Origin: Nymphaea colorata
Taxonomy: Eukaryota > Streptophyta > Magnoliopsida > Nymphaeales > Nymphaeaceae
Direction of reading: 5' to 3'
Assembly (NCBI RefSeq): GCF_008831285.2
Contig: NC_045149.1
Coordinates: 2,172,001 to 2,236,000 of the forward strand
DNA length: 64,000 bases
The position numbers and the translations under genes are program-made. Numbering within the stretch: position 1 is the first letter of the stretch; each line of letters begins with the position of its first letter. Of the stretch, positions 33,460 to 44,525 are shown piece by piece. The notes beneath the pieces were generated by a model. It was not told the DNA's origin. It saw nothing but the letters and a program-made list of their open reading frames with translations, and did no database searches.

Positions 33460-35060
33460 GTCCCCACAAAATGTGGTTTTTCATGTTGGTGGTCAGACAA
33501 TGAACCCCGCTCTTTCATCAGTAATATTTATCCACACCATAGTTAGTGGGGATGAAGCAACGTTTTTCCCATTACAATTGAGATTATTTCCTACTGGATT
33601 ACGACTTGTCTTATTTTGTTTTGTTAGAATTGACTGCTGAGAGTGAGACATTAAAGTTGTAATTGTTAGTCTGGCACTACTTCAGTTGGGAGACACAATT
33701 CCTGGGCAACCACAAACCAAAAATGGAAAAGAAAAAGTGAAAGAAGCTATTTTTGTTTAGTTATAGCACTATTAGTAAATATGTGCATCAGGTTGCATTA
33801 TAACATGCCTCTTTATCCTCTTAACATTTTAAACTGGACTCATTTATGTCATTTTCAGGCATTAATGGTGTAGTGCCTAACAACAATGGAAATCAATTAT
33901 CTATGTAAAACATGATTCTAGTGGGAACTAAGCTATGTGCTACTGTCTTTTGGTTTTCTGTAGGTCTAGTCCGTTATTTATTGTCGTACGCGCATATTTA
34001 GATGGAGAAAGGTGCTCAACAAGAGTGAATCATGATACATGACGGCAGCTGACAACTAGTGTTCATGCCTCCACTTTGTCAATTTTGCACTAAACACTAT
34101 CCCTCTCCATATACGTGTTCAAGTGAAATAACTTGAGAAGATGTCAAAATCATTAAAATTTCCAGCCCTTCTCCTTTTTCTTCCATGCTCTGCCACATGT
34201 AAAGGGAAATGCGTTGCTTTTATGCCTTACAGTTTGTTTTGTGACATTTGAAATTTGTTACTAACTCATATGTCTCTTGTCTCTGTAGTACTATGCCTCG
34301 GATACAACTTATTTTAAGTCCTCTCTGAACTCTCATCCCTAGGTCTTCTACGGAATAAGTATTGGGTGAATGCGCTTACGTCATCTCTATTGCTGGGAAA
34401 TAAGGATTGTATTACCTGACAAATATCAGTTCTTCTGGAATTCGAAGTACCTGTTAATGCAATTACTATGGATTTTCTTCTTGGTTCCAATTTTAGATGT
34501 TTCTCTTGTATTTGAATAATTTAACACATTATAATGTGTACTTGCCTATTTAGGGACAATCTGCATATTATGGATGTACAAACCTAAGACAAATATATCA
34601 ATCACGAGGCTAAAAGAGTATCAGATATCTACAAATTTCTTCACATTTATTTTTCCTATCTATATAGTACAAGTACAAAAGCCACATGATTTGCACACAA
34701 CTGGGGAAATTCAATGAACTTCCGTCATCCTCGTGAAGGAGCGCACTCTTTTTTTTCTCCTTTTTTTTTTTTTTGCAATGGTGGAGCAAAAGATTTATGG
34801 CTGAGAAGTATTTATATACATATACATAAATACATACATGCTTATGTACATATATATAAATGACAATTTTTTATCGCATAAGAAATATTAAATTTGAGGG
34901 CACCAATATATCATTAACTAAATTATGTCGGGGAACCATCATGGAAATAAACTATGTTATGTGTGTGCATGTGGGCAACCACGCACACTATCCCTACACC
35001 TAGCTTGCCAATGCATTCTTTATGATGTTGAATATACATACTGTCTCCATGCTTATGTGT
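33460..35060 (+). repeat. Segmental duplication DupA, copy 1
   Basis: It is matched base block by base block to 39,963-41,935. Shared words in order: ATGTTTATCCACACCATAGTT, AAAAATGGAAAAGAAAAAGT, GGGCATTAATGGT (diverged), AAAATTTCCAGCCCTTCTCC, CTATGCCTCGGATACAAC, ATACATACATGCTTATGTAC and GTCTCCATGCTTAT. Copy 1 lacks about 380 bp present in copy 2 at about 40,470-40,850. By eye the copies are roughly 85-90 % alike. Near 34,287-34,524 an exon-like reading (YYASDTTYFKSSLNSHP, then VLPDKYQFFWNSKYLLMQL) is shared with copy 2 but not identified. It ends in a (TG)n run at about 35,056-35,079. Confidence 0.8.
34287..34524 (+). pseudogene. Unidentified exon-like reading inside DupA copy 1
   Basis: After an acceptor-like TCTCTGTAG the plus strand reads YYASDTTYFKSSLNSHP, a TAG, VFYGISIG, a TGA, then MRLRHLYCWEIRIVLPD and a hydrophobic end (KYLLMQLLWIFFLVPIL) to TAA. 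Copy 2 keeps YYASDTTYF, a shifted frame, then VLRDKYQIF and KYLLLQLLWIFFLVPML to the same stop position. Conservation of the frame in both copies hints at an old protein end with a membrane-like tail. Family unknown. Confidence 0.4.
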
Positions 35061-35212
35061 GTGTGTGTGTGTGTGTGGAGAAAGAGAAAAGATGACTAAT
35101 TAATTCACAAAAAATTTTATTATCAACAAAATAAATTGTCTGCAATAAAAAAATACATTCGCAAACCATTTTTTTTGTAATGGTAAACTCATCCTCCATC
35201 TTGTCATCCATT

Positions 35213-36817
35213 GGTTTTCCCAGGATTATGAGTTCCAGCTTCAGCCTGTTCTGTTGCTGCAAAAGAACCTCGATGTGGATGTCTACAGACTGTAGTGGAA
35301 GAAAGACTCACTTGGTTAACATAGATGTTCAGTAGGCATCACGTATAACAATCTGCTGAAGCAAATTATTGCGCCAGTGGTTTCTATTGGGAAATTGCCT
35401 TATTTGCAAATAACCACTTAAACATATTTGCAATGAGTGGGCGCCAAACAACTTCTGGGCATCAGCCCAAACTTTGCATAAACAAACTAGAGCAATATAT
35501 ATATATACAATGAATAAAAGTAAACCAATAGATTGGGGACTAGTTCGTATGTTCTCGCGCAACATGTGTCGGGGCTCATCTCAACCTGGGGAGTTCGAAC
35601 TTATGTTAACCCTTAATGCGTAACCTGCTTAGGCTAAGTACTGCGCTAGCCTGATAGTACGGAGGCCAGCCTCGTCTTTGTTCTCATCAATCTGTCATTG
35701 CGATCTTTAAGTTCCTTTCGTTTTTCAGTGGTCTCAGATGGCTCGATCATTTTATCGATGCCCAGCTCATCCTTTCCCAACACCTCTTCCATGATTTCGA
35801 ACTTCAGTTCTTCATCTATCAGTTGCTTTATGGCTTATGCTCATCAGGAGGTGCATCGCAGAAACATCAACCATTTGCATTACTACAATTCTCCAGTAAG
35901 CAGCCAGCTTAATATGCAACAAGCATCTCTATATCATCAGCGCTGCTGGTCGATGCATCGGCATTCCGAAAGCTGTCCTTTAACTCCTTCATGTTCATGA
36001 ATTCTTTTAGTTTGTTGAAATACTCAGGATACTCAGGGTTATATGTGTAGTCTGTGTATTTCTCCATCTCAACCTCTTCGACATTTGCTGGGATGACAAA
36101 TCCTTCATCTTCATGTGCACATTCTATGTTGCATCATTAACCACTTTCTTCATCTGTGGGCAGAAGACGAACTTGTCATCAATCACTTTTTTAACCACAA
36201 CTAAAACCTTGTTCCATACACGCTCCAGGAATTTGGCGGGCAATTCAGCTTCTTTATTCGCTTTAAAGGCGTTGCAGTGCAAAACACATGGAAGCCAAGG
36301 CCCCTGAGTCTCCTTCAGTTGCTTAAATTCTTGTGGAATAGCATAATCAGTAGCAGCCTGCGATGGAGAGGCCTGACCCTGGGGAAATGGATCTGGGTAC
36401 TCTTTGTTGAGATCTTCGTAGAATTGCTCAATGTCTTCACAGATGCGGGCCGTGCAATGTAGATCATCAGAGTCGGGGGTATTCTTGAAATTCCCCTCAC
36501 AAGGAGCATCTCCAATGACTTGATCAACTTTTCCATTAGGTTACTGAATATGCTTTTTGCATTCTCCTTGTGGAGTATGGGTAGCTTCTTTAACTCAATG
36601 GTGTTGTCATCTTCTCGGTAGACATTCTCAGATCTGCCATTCTTGAATCTGCAGCAGCCGACTCAAGCATGGGAATGCCAACCATGGAGCGGTCAATCAT
36701 ATGTAGTGGTGGACTTCCAAAGAGCTGCTGCTCTTTCTTTCTTGCTGTTTCATGGGCCTCTACGGCCAAGCGGTTACAAACATACACGAAGCAGCTTTCC
36801 TTCGAGTTAGAGTCCAT
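35213..36817 (-). pseudogene. DRP4-type dynamin (Mx-like) stalk and GED fragment
   Basis: The minus-strand reading follows plant dynamin-related protein 4. From 36,817: VCNRLAVEAHETARKKEQQL and IDRSMVGIPML; then DDLHCTARICEDIEQFYED (about 36,440), QGPWLPCVLHCNAF, FLERVWNKVLVVVKKVID, and the hallmark EMEKYTDYTYNPEYPEYFNK (about 36,050). The C-terminal GTPase effector part follows: VVMQMVDVSAMHLLMS, IDEELKFEIMEEVLGKDEL, RNDRLMRTKTRL (about 35,900-35,665). The N-terminal GTPase domain is absent because the copia 2 element begins at 36,818. Several frameshifts and stops are present. About 370 bp of unrelated sequence (35,290-35,660) separates a possible tail (LLQQQNRLKLELIILGK). Family role: membrane-associated large GTPase; this copy cannot function. 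Confidence 0.8.
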
Positions 36818-37659
36818 CTAGTCAAAGTCCATTTGATCTCATTCATGTGGATGTGTGGGGTCCTAGTCGGGTTCCTTTTTACTCACGTTTTTCAGTATTA
36901 TCTTGTTTTAGTTGATGATCTTACTAGAGTCAATTGGGTATTCTTGTTATGGGAAAGATCATAAGTCATAGGTATTCTTTCGAAATTTATCAAAGAAATA
37001 AAAACTCAGTTTCATTTCATTGTCAAAAATATTCGCATTGATAATACTATTGAATTCAAATCCTCCGTGCTACTTCAATTTTATGTCAATCATGGAATTC
37101 GACCTCAATATACTTGTCCTCACACGTCCCAACAAAATGGTGTTATTGAACGTAATCATCGGCAACTCCTAAGTGTAGCATGTATCCTCATGTTGCATTC
37201 ACACATGTCTGCCTATTTTTAGGGTGATGCAATTTTTACTGCATGCTATCTTATTAACATATTACCCTCGTCAGCCATCCAATAACGTATTCTCATTCAA
37301 CTTTTATATTCAGATCGACCATTATTTCATATACCTCCCAAAGTATTTGGATGCACCTGCTTTCAACACATCCTAGACCCATATAACAACAAACTTGTTG
37401 CCCAAGCCATCAAATATGTATTCATTGGATACTCTGCCAATCAATAAGGATACAAGTGCTTTGATCCCCAGACTAAGAAAGAGATTATCAGTGCGGATGT
37501 TATTTTTTTTTAGTCTCGTCCTTATTTTTCTCCTTCGAGTCTTTCTCTGTTTGAGATGCCTGTACCTGTTCCTCATTCACCAGTGTCACTTGAATGGATC
37601 CCTCCATCTCAATCTATGTCATGTGAATGTTTCCTTGATCCTCCATTAGTTTACAATCG

Positions 37660-38040
37660 CTACATTATCCCATCTTCTAACCATCAAGCCTCATTAGATT
37701 CACGGTGGCGGCAAACCATGCAGGAGGAAATGGATGCTCTTATCTCTTGGGAGACTTAAGATTTGGTGGCTCTACTGATGCACTCTGATGTGGTTGGCTC
37801 CAAATGAGTGTTCACCATCAAGTATCTTTCTGATCGATCATTTGAACGGTTCAAGGCACATCTTGTTACTAAGGGATATACACAAACCTATGGCGTCGAT
37901 TTCTTTGAGACCTTTTCGCCCGTGGCTCGGTTGGGCACTATTCGACTGATTATATCTCATGTTGTCCAGTGAGAGTTGCCTCTATTTCAGCTGAATGAGA
38001 AAAATGCTTTTTTGTATGGAGATCTGTCTAAAACCGTTAT
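37660..38040 (+). repeat. Internal duplication in copia 2, first copy (381 bp)
   Basis: Repeated at 38,248-38,628 with a constant offset of 588 bases and no indel. Only a handful of substitutions are visible (for example CTTGGGAG/CTTCGGAG, GACCTTTT/GACTTTTT, GAGTTGCC/GAGTGGCA). Both copies carry the same in-frame TGA after VVGSK and after SHVVQ, so those defects predate the duplication. Confidence 0.93.
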
Positions 38041-38247
38041 CTCTCTCAACCGCCCACCAACGTCTTCTCAAGAGGTAAGCTCCACTGATAAGACTGACTT
38101 AGGATTAAATAATGACCACACTGCAGATGATCTTCCCATTGCTATTCGCAGGGTCAAGCGACAATGCACACTACATTCGATTTCTAATTCTGTCTCTATT
38201 GACCATCTGAGTACAAGTTTGACGCAGTTTGATCGAGCTCTATCTAG

Positions 38248-38628
38248 CTACATTATCCCATCTTCTAACCATCAAGCCTCATTAGATTCACGGTGGCGGC
38301 AAACCATGCAGGAGGAAATGGATGCTCTTATCTCTTCGGAGACTTAGGATTTGGTGGCTCTACTGATGCACTGTGATGTGGTTGGCTCCAAATGAGTGTT
38401 CACCATCAAGTATCTTTCTGATCGATCATTTGAACGGTTCAAGGCACATCTTGTTACTAAGGGATATACACAAACCTATGGCGTCGATTTCTTTGAGACT
38501 TTTTCGCCCGTGGCTCGGTTGGGCACTATTCGACTGATTATATCTCATGTTGTCCAGTGAGAGTGGCATCTATTTCAGCTGAATGAGAAAAATACTTTTT
38601 TGTATGGAGATCTGTCTAAAACCGTTAT
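38248..38628 (+). repeat. Internal duplication in copia 2, second copy (381 bp)
   Basis: Second copy of the RT segment. It is preceded by a linker reading (LPIAIRRVKRQCTLHSIS) that is the normal upstream neighbour of copia RT, whereas the first copy is preceded by a different linker. The 207-bp spacer therefore looks like part of a second, related element joined in. Confidence 0.93.
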
Positions 38629-39795
38629 ATGTAGCAACCACCTGGTTTTGAGCGATAAGAGGAGTGTTCCAAGGTATGCAAATTAAATAAGGCTATTTAT
38701 GGACTTATACAGAGTCCTCGTGCATGGTTCCATAACTTAACTGAGGTTTTATCTAAGTATGGATTTCAACGATCCTAGCTTGATCACTCGTTGTTTATCA
38801 AGCGAGACACATCTGGTATAGTGATATTGATTGTATATGTGGATGATATTGTTTTCACTGAAGAAAGTAATCAAGAAATAGCTCAGACAAATGAGTTTTT
38901 ACAACAACACTTTGTTACAAAAGACCTTGTTCAACTCTGTCATTTTCTGGTATTGAGGTGACTCGTAGTAGTAAAGGAGTTGTAATGCCTCAAAGAGAAT
39001 ATGCTCTTGATCTTCTGTAAGAAATAAGTTTATTGGGGGTTAAACCAGTCACAATTCCCATGAATCCCCACATTCATTTACATGATGATGCATCAGAGCC
39101 TTTTGACTCTAGATCTTATAAATCTCAAATAGAAAAACTATTATATTTGACTGTCACTCGCCCCGACATTAGCTTTGTTGTAAATAAGCTAAGTCAGTTC
39201 ATGGAAAAACCCCAAAAAGTTCATTGGGACACTGCTCTAATGATTGTCAGATAGTTGAAACCAGCCCTGGGAAAGGGGTTATGGTTCAAAGAGGGAGAAA
39301 GGTGTTAACATCAAAGCATATAATGATGCTGATTATGCAGGATCTATAGATGACAGGAAGTCTACTACAGGTTTTTGTGTCTTTGTGGGAGGTAATCTTA
39401 TTTCTTGGAGGATCAAGAAGCAGAATGTGGTAGCTCAATCTAGTGCTGAGTCGAAATATCGGGCTATGGCTCAAACTGCGGCTAAAATGTCATGGGTCAT
39501 ATCATTGCTTCTAGAGTTTGGTGTTTTAGAGAATCTCCTAATGAAGATGTATTGTGACAACAAGGCCACAACTTATATTGCTACCAATCATGTCTTCCAT
39601 GAGAGGGCAAAACACATTGAAATGGATTGCTACTATGTTCGGAACCTAGTTCAAGAAGGAATTGCTAGCACCATTCATGTCTCATCAGAAGATCAGACAG
39701 TTGATATCCTCACCAAGGCTCTTCTCATAGGCGATTTCCTAAGATATTGTAACAAGCTGAGCATAATTGATATATATGCTCCAGCTTGAGGGGGA

Positions 39796-39962
39796 GTTTA
39801 AAGAGTGTTTTTGAAATATTAGAAAGTTAGAAAGAAGGTCTTTAAATATTTTCTTATAGTAGTTGGACTGTTTTTGTAAAGTTTGTGTCGCCAGCCCTAA
39901 TCTCTTTAAAACGAGATCAGTAATGAGTAATCTTTTTGGCTTCTCCCTCTCGGGTTGTAACA
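39796..39962 (+). repeat. 3' LTR of copia element 2 (about 167 bp)
   Basis: It begins directly after the purine tract (start degraded to TTTAAAGAG) and ends GTTGTAACA. It contains a TTTAAATATT promoter-like stretch and a CTCTTTAAAACGAGATCAGTAA block. No 5' partner exists in the window. Confidence 0.7.
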
Positions 39963-41935
39963 CCCACAAAAGTGGTTTTCCATGCTGGTGGTCACCCGAT
40001 GAACCCCTCTTTCTTTCTAGTAATGTTTATCCACACCATAGTTGGTGTGGATGAGACACTTAGTTTACCCATTCTAGGCGAGACTATTTCCTATTGTTTT
40101 ACAACTTGACAAATTTTGTTGAAATTGACAGATTTTAAAGCTGTAACTAGGATACAACTGACTATTTCCGGCAACGACCAACCAAAAATGGAAAAGAAAA
40201 AGTGAAAGAAGCTATTTTTATTTAGTCATAGCACTATTAGTAAATATGCACGTTAGGTTGCATTTTAACTTGCCTCTTCATCATTTTAACATTTCAAACT
40301 GCACTTGTTTGGATCATTTTGGGGCATTAATGGTATAGTGCCTAAAAACAATAGCAATCTGTTATCTATGTAAAACATGATTCTAGTGAGAACTAAGCTT
40401 TCTGCAACTGTTTTTAGTTTTTTGTAGGTTTGGTTCATTACTTACTACTGGATGTGTATACTTAGATGGGAAATGATGCCCCAGGAAGATCATTAACTAC
40501 TCCTAAGCTAGTTTTGTTACATTTCATAGTCTACAAGCTTCATTTGTTTAAGCCATACAATAGTTTTTTATGCTATTTGGCAAACTAGATACTATTTGGT
40601 GAACCTTGAACTACATTTTCAAGTAACCTTTCAGGGCAAACAGGAATACTGCAATTTGCAAATGTTTTATCCAATTGTAGATGCATCAATCATTATACGT
40701 TTATCATGTTTATAATTCATCTAGCTATTGGATAGGAGTAGGACTTCAGGAAATACCAAGTTACAAAATGAGAGTCCAGACAAATGGGCCGTTCAAGACA
40801 TTGTAATTTAACATGATCATGTGCTGCTCCAGTGACTCAACCCTACACAAAAGTGAATCATGATACATGACGGGAGCTCACAACCAATGATTGTATTTGT
40901 GCCTCCTTTTGTAAATGTGACATTATCAATTTCACACCAAATACTATCCCTCACTACATATGTGTTCAAGTAAAATAACTTGAGAACATGTCAAAATCAT
41001 TAAAATTTCCAGCCCTTCTCCTTTTTCTTCCATGTTCTACCACATGTAAAGGGAAATGTGTTACTTTTGTGCCTTGACTGTTTGGTTTATGGCATTTGAA
41101 ATTTGTTAATAACTCATGTGCCTCTTGTCTTTGTAGTACTATGCCTCGGATACAACATATTTTAAGTTTTCTCTAAACTCCCATCTTCTGGGTCTTCTAT
41201 GGAATAAGTACCGGGTGAATATGCTTACGTCTTCTATATTGTTGGGGAAAACGAGATTGTATTGCGGGACAAATATCAGATCTTCTGCAGTACCAAGTAC
41301 CTATTACTGCAATTACTATGGATTTTTTTCTTGGTTCCAATGCTACATGTATCTCTTATATCTGAATAATTTTACACATTATAATGTGAACTTGCCTGTT
41401 AAGGGACAATATGCGTATTTTGTATGTACAAACCTGAGACAACTATATCAATAAGGAGGCTAAAAGAGTACCAGATATCTAGAAATTTCTTCACATTTCT
41501 TTCACATATCTATATAGAACAAGTACAAAAGCCAGTTGATTTGCACACAGCTGATGAAATTCAATGAACTTCCATCTTCCTCGTGAAAAAGCAGACTCTA
41601 ATATTTTTGCAATGGTGGAGCAAGAGATTCATGGCTAAAAGGCATTTATATACATATACATAAATACATACATGCTTATGTACATATATTTATATGTATA
41701 TAATGACAGTTCTTTTATTATTAAAAAATATTAAATTTGGGGGCACAATATGTAATTTACTAAATTATATCAAATTTGGGGGCACCAATATGTAATTTAC
41801 TAAATTATATCGGGGAACCATTATGCAAATAAACTATGTATGTGGGCCATGTGAGCAACAACCCCCACTAGCCTACACCTGGCTTGCCAACGCATTTTTA
41901 AGGTTGTTGAATGTATTAATTGTCTCCATGCTTAT
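39963..41935 (+). repeat. Segmental duplication DupA, copy 2
   Basis: Counterpart of 33,460-35,060. It starts immediately after the copia 2 LTR and ends near GTCTCCATGCTTATCGTG. It holds about 380 bp (40,470-40,850) absent from copy 1 and a short internal duplication (TTAAATTTGGGGGCA near 41,730 and a partner near 41,770). The shared exon-like reading is at about 41,132-41,372. Confidence 0.8.
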
Positions 41936-42920
41936 CGTGAACAGTGAGTAGATATCATATATATACTTAAAGTCTGGACCTGCCAAACTGAAAGTCGCAG
42001 CGTAGCTGCTCCAGCTGCCTGCCACCTAGCATATTAAGATATCACTTTGGGCAGGAGCGAGTGTGATTTCTTCGCCCCAAACTCTGCTCGTTTTGGGCTA
42101 GGGCCCAACCCAATCTAGGGGCTTGATTGGGTCGTCCATGGCCACGTAGCTTGTCACTCTCTGCATCACCCATGCCTGATGCAGCAACAGAAGGGGGGGG
42201 AGAGAGAACCTAATCTGCTGTTAAGGTTTCCAACCTTTATACGTTTAATGGTCGTATGAGACCATTGTTGGGGATAGTAAAACAATGCAGGCAATTGTGC
42301 CATGGTTCATCTTATAGAAGTTAGCATTGCTTATCCTTGAAGCAATGGTTCAATGGTTTTATAGTGGAAAAGTGACCAGCACCTCATGGTAGAAGGCGTG
42401 CATGATTTTGTCCTACTGAATATCATACAAACTAAAACCCATTACAAATTGAAAAATCATGTAAAACTAAGATGCTCTGATCGAAACTCAACTTTCTTCC
42501 AGAATGTTACAAACTTAAAATGCTTACACTTCCAATCATATTCTTTGGATTTCAACTATTTATTTCTAGTACATTACTATAGTTACAAAAATTTGGTATA
42601 CGACCTCGAATTTAGAGGCTTATTTTCAAGAATAGCTTAACTGGGGCACTAGACATGTTGGCCAACTCCCTCATTGTACCGTTTACTGTACTTTCTATAC
42701 GAAATCATTTTTGAATGCCTGAAAGAACTGTTTGATGACATCCATGACCTTGCTTGAAACACTATCTATTTTGTCCCTCTTCAAGACTCATCCTTATTAT
42801 AACCATCCACCGAGTCCGATGTATGTTTTGTCATTTGGTATTTCTTTTCCATTGGTGAGATACTATGAGTTGAATTGTAGATTCATTAACACATGCATCA
42901 TTTTGATTCTTAGTTGTAAA
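41936..42920. other. Non-coding stretch
   Basis: I see no gene. A small GC-richer part at 41,995-42,215 contains a poly-G run (about 42,193-42,202). An 84-codon open frame on the plus strand (42,386-42,640) has no recognisable motif. Confidence 0.55.
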
Positions 42921-44525
42921 TTAGGGCAAAGGGTCCCTCACTTCATGACATATTATTAGAACTGTCAATCCGCTTGTTCGCAGTATCACCCTCACTTTGT
43001 TTACTACCATCACACAATAACAGATTGCTGTAGAGGCCATCCATCTATATTTCGCTTCAGTTTTAGGGCAAGCCACCATTGGTTCCAAAGAATGTGCAAA
43101 ATCCAGATGTGGACGTCGTGTCTCTTGGCACCCGGCCCAATCCGAATCAGAAAAAGCATACAAGCGAAAGGATGACTGAGGTGAAATGGTACATCCGAGT
43201 TCAGTGGTCCCATGAGCATATCTAAATATTTTTTTTAACAAGCATAAAATGACTTTGAGTAAGGTGCTGCATATATTGACTTACGTGGTTCATACTGTAG
43301 GAGATGTCAAGATGTGTGAACGTGAAATATTGAAGTCCACCTACCAAATTGTGATAGAGTGTAGGATTAACAAATACTAGATCTTCGGGGGTGGCCGAAA
43401 GTTTTGAATTAGTGGAGTCACAGCTCGTTTGCAAGCTGTTGGATCAGCACGTTCTAAAAGGCTGTATGCATACCTTTTTTATTGAAGAAAAGTCCTTGAG
43501 GTATTTTGCAAACCTCAATACCTAGGAAGTGATGCAAACTTCCTAAATCTTTCATCAAAAACTCTTGACTAAGTTTAGTGAATAATTCTTGAACACAAAA
43601 ATTGGTGCTGCCGGTCAAAATTTTATCATCATCATATAATAACAAAATGATGGTTTCCTTTTTATTATGGCAAATATAGAGCGAAGAATTTGAAATGCTG
43701 CAGAAAAAACCTTTGGAGAGTGGAAAAAATCTGAACCTATCATACCATGCCCGTGGAGCTTACCGAAGTCCGTAGAGAGCTTTATGAAGCATGCATACAT
43801 AAGCTGGTTTGGTAGGATCTGCAAATCATATGGCTGCTCTAAAAAAGCAGTTTCTTGTAGCTCTTCATGTAGAAAGGCATTTTTAACATCAAGTTGCCCA
43901 ATATCCCAATTTCAAGACAAGGCGATCGTCTAACACAATGCGAATTGTATCAGGTTTGATGACTAGTGAAAAAGTTTCCATAAATTCAATTCCAAGAATT
44001 TGATTGAACTCGCAAGCCACTAGTCGAGCTTTTAAACGATCCAAATTTCCATAACTTTTCAGCTTAGTTAGAAACCCACTTGTGGAGATAACATTCATAT
44101 ATGAGGTTCGGGGTATTAGAGTCCACGTCTTGCACAATTTTAATCTTCCATTTATTCCTCCATTGCTTTTCCCTATTCTGGATGCTTGAATGCCTTTGTG
44201 ACTGTTTTAGGTTCCAAAGGAACCATAAGGCAATGAAGTAATTGGGATTTAGTTTTTAACTATGCCATCTGTTTCCCTTGTGACTACATAATGTGAATTG
44301 ATAGGAGATGGTGACTGCGGATCGGATCTAGAATGTGGCATTGGATTAGCATGAAATGACTCGATGGCCTCTTAGGAAGAGCTAGCATCTGCAACATGAG
44401 AGTTATTATCAACCATAATAAGTGCTAGATTGTTACTTGGAGAAATTTTATGGTTGTCATTATGTCAATGGGTTCTAATGGATCCATTCTCACGATCATC
44501 TCTAGAACAAGACTTAGGTGCTTCC
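42921..44525 (-). mobile_element. Ty1/copia element 3, minus strand, internal fragment
   Basis: Reading right to left: a linker with VVTRETDGIVKN, the RT start (LKARLVACEFNQILGIEF, then TFSLVIKPDTIRIVL), a damaged catalytic box (LLYDDDKILTGS, where YVDD is usual), FLMKDLGSLHHFLGIEV, NLVGGLQYFTFTHLDISYS and RNase H (SDSDWAGCQ, EAKYRWMA). Frames change at least four times. No LTR, integrase or gag was found. The left edge at about 42,921-42,955 is inside RNase H and the right edge adjoins the R2 array. Confidence 0.85.

Larger units (their letters stand above)
36827..39789 (+). pseudogene. Copia 2 integrase - RT - RNase H remnant
   Basis: Integrase core: SPFDLIHVDVWGPSRVPF (first Asp), RIDNTIEFKS (second Asp), NGVIERNHRQLL (Glu), then FIGYSANQ. 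RT: WRQTMQEEMDALIS, LVTKGYTQTYGVDFFETFSP, QLNEKNAFLYGDL; this part occurs twice. Then IVYVDDIVFT (about 38,831-38,860; catalytic YVDD), LTVTRPDISFVVNKLSQF. RNase H: STTGFCVFVGGNLISW, VAQSSAESKYRAMAQT, HIEMDCYYVRNLVQEG and VDILTKAL to a TGA at 39,787-39,789. Many stops (for example 36,961; 37,757; 37,806) show it is inactive. Confidence 0.87.
36818..39962 (+). mobile_element. Ty1/copia element 2, plus strand, 5'-truncated
   Basis: Integrase, linker, reverse transcriptase (partly duplicated), RNase H, purine tract GAGGGGGAG (39,789-39,797) and a short 3' LTR ending ...GTTGTAACA at 39,962. Gag, protease and the 5' LTR are missing; the left edge abuts the DRP4 fragment. DupA copy 2 starts directly after the LTR. 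Confidence 0.88.

Noticed and set aside
33460-41935. The DupA pair as LTRs of one large retrotransposon
   Set aside because: The copies lack TG...CA ends, no primer-binding site follows copy 1 and no purine tract of a matching element precedes copy 2. The interior holds a minus-strand dynamin gene piece and a plus-strand copia with its own LTR.
42921-44525. Copia 3 as the missing left part of copia 1 or copia 4
   Set aside because: It covers the same RT and RNase H region as they do with different wording, so it is a separate copy or family.
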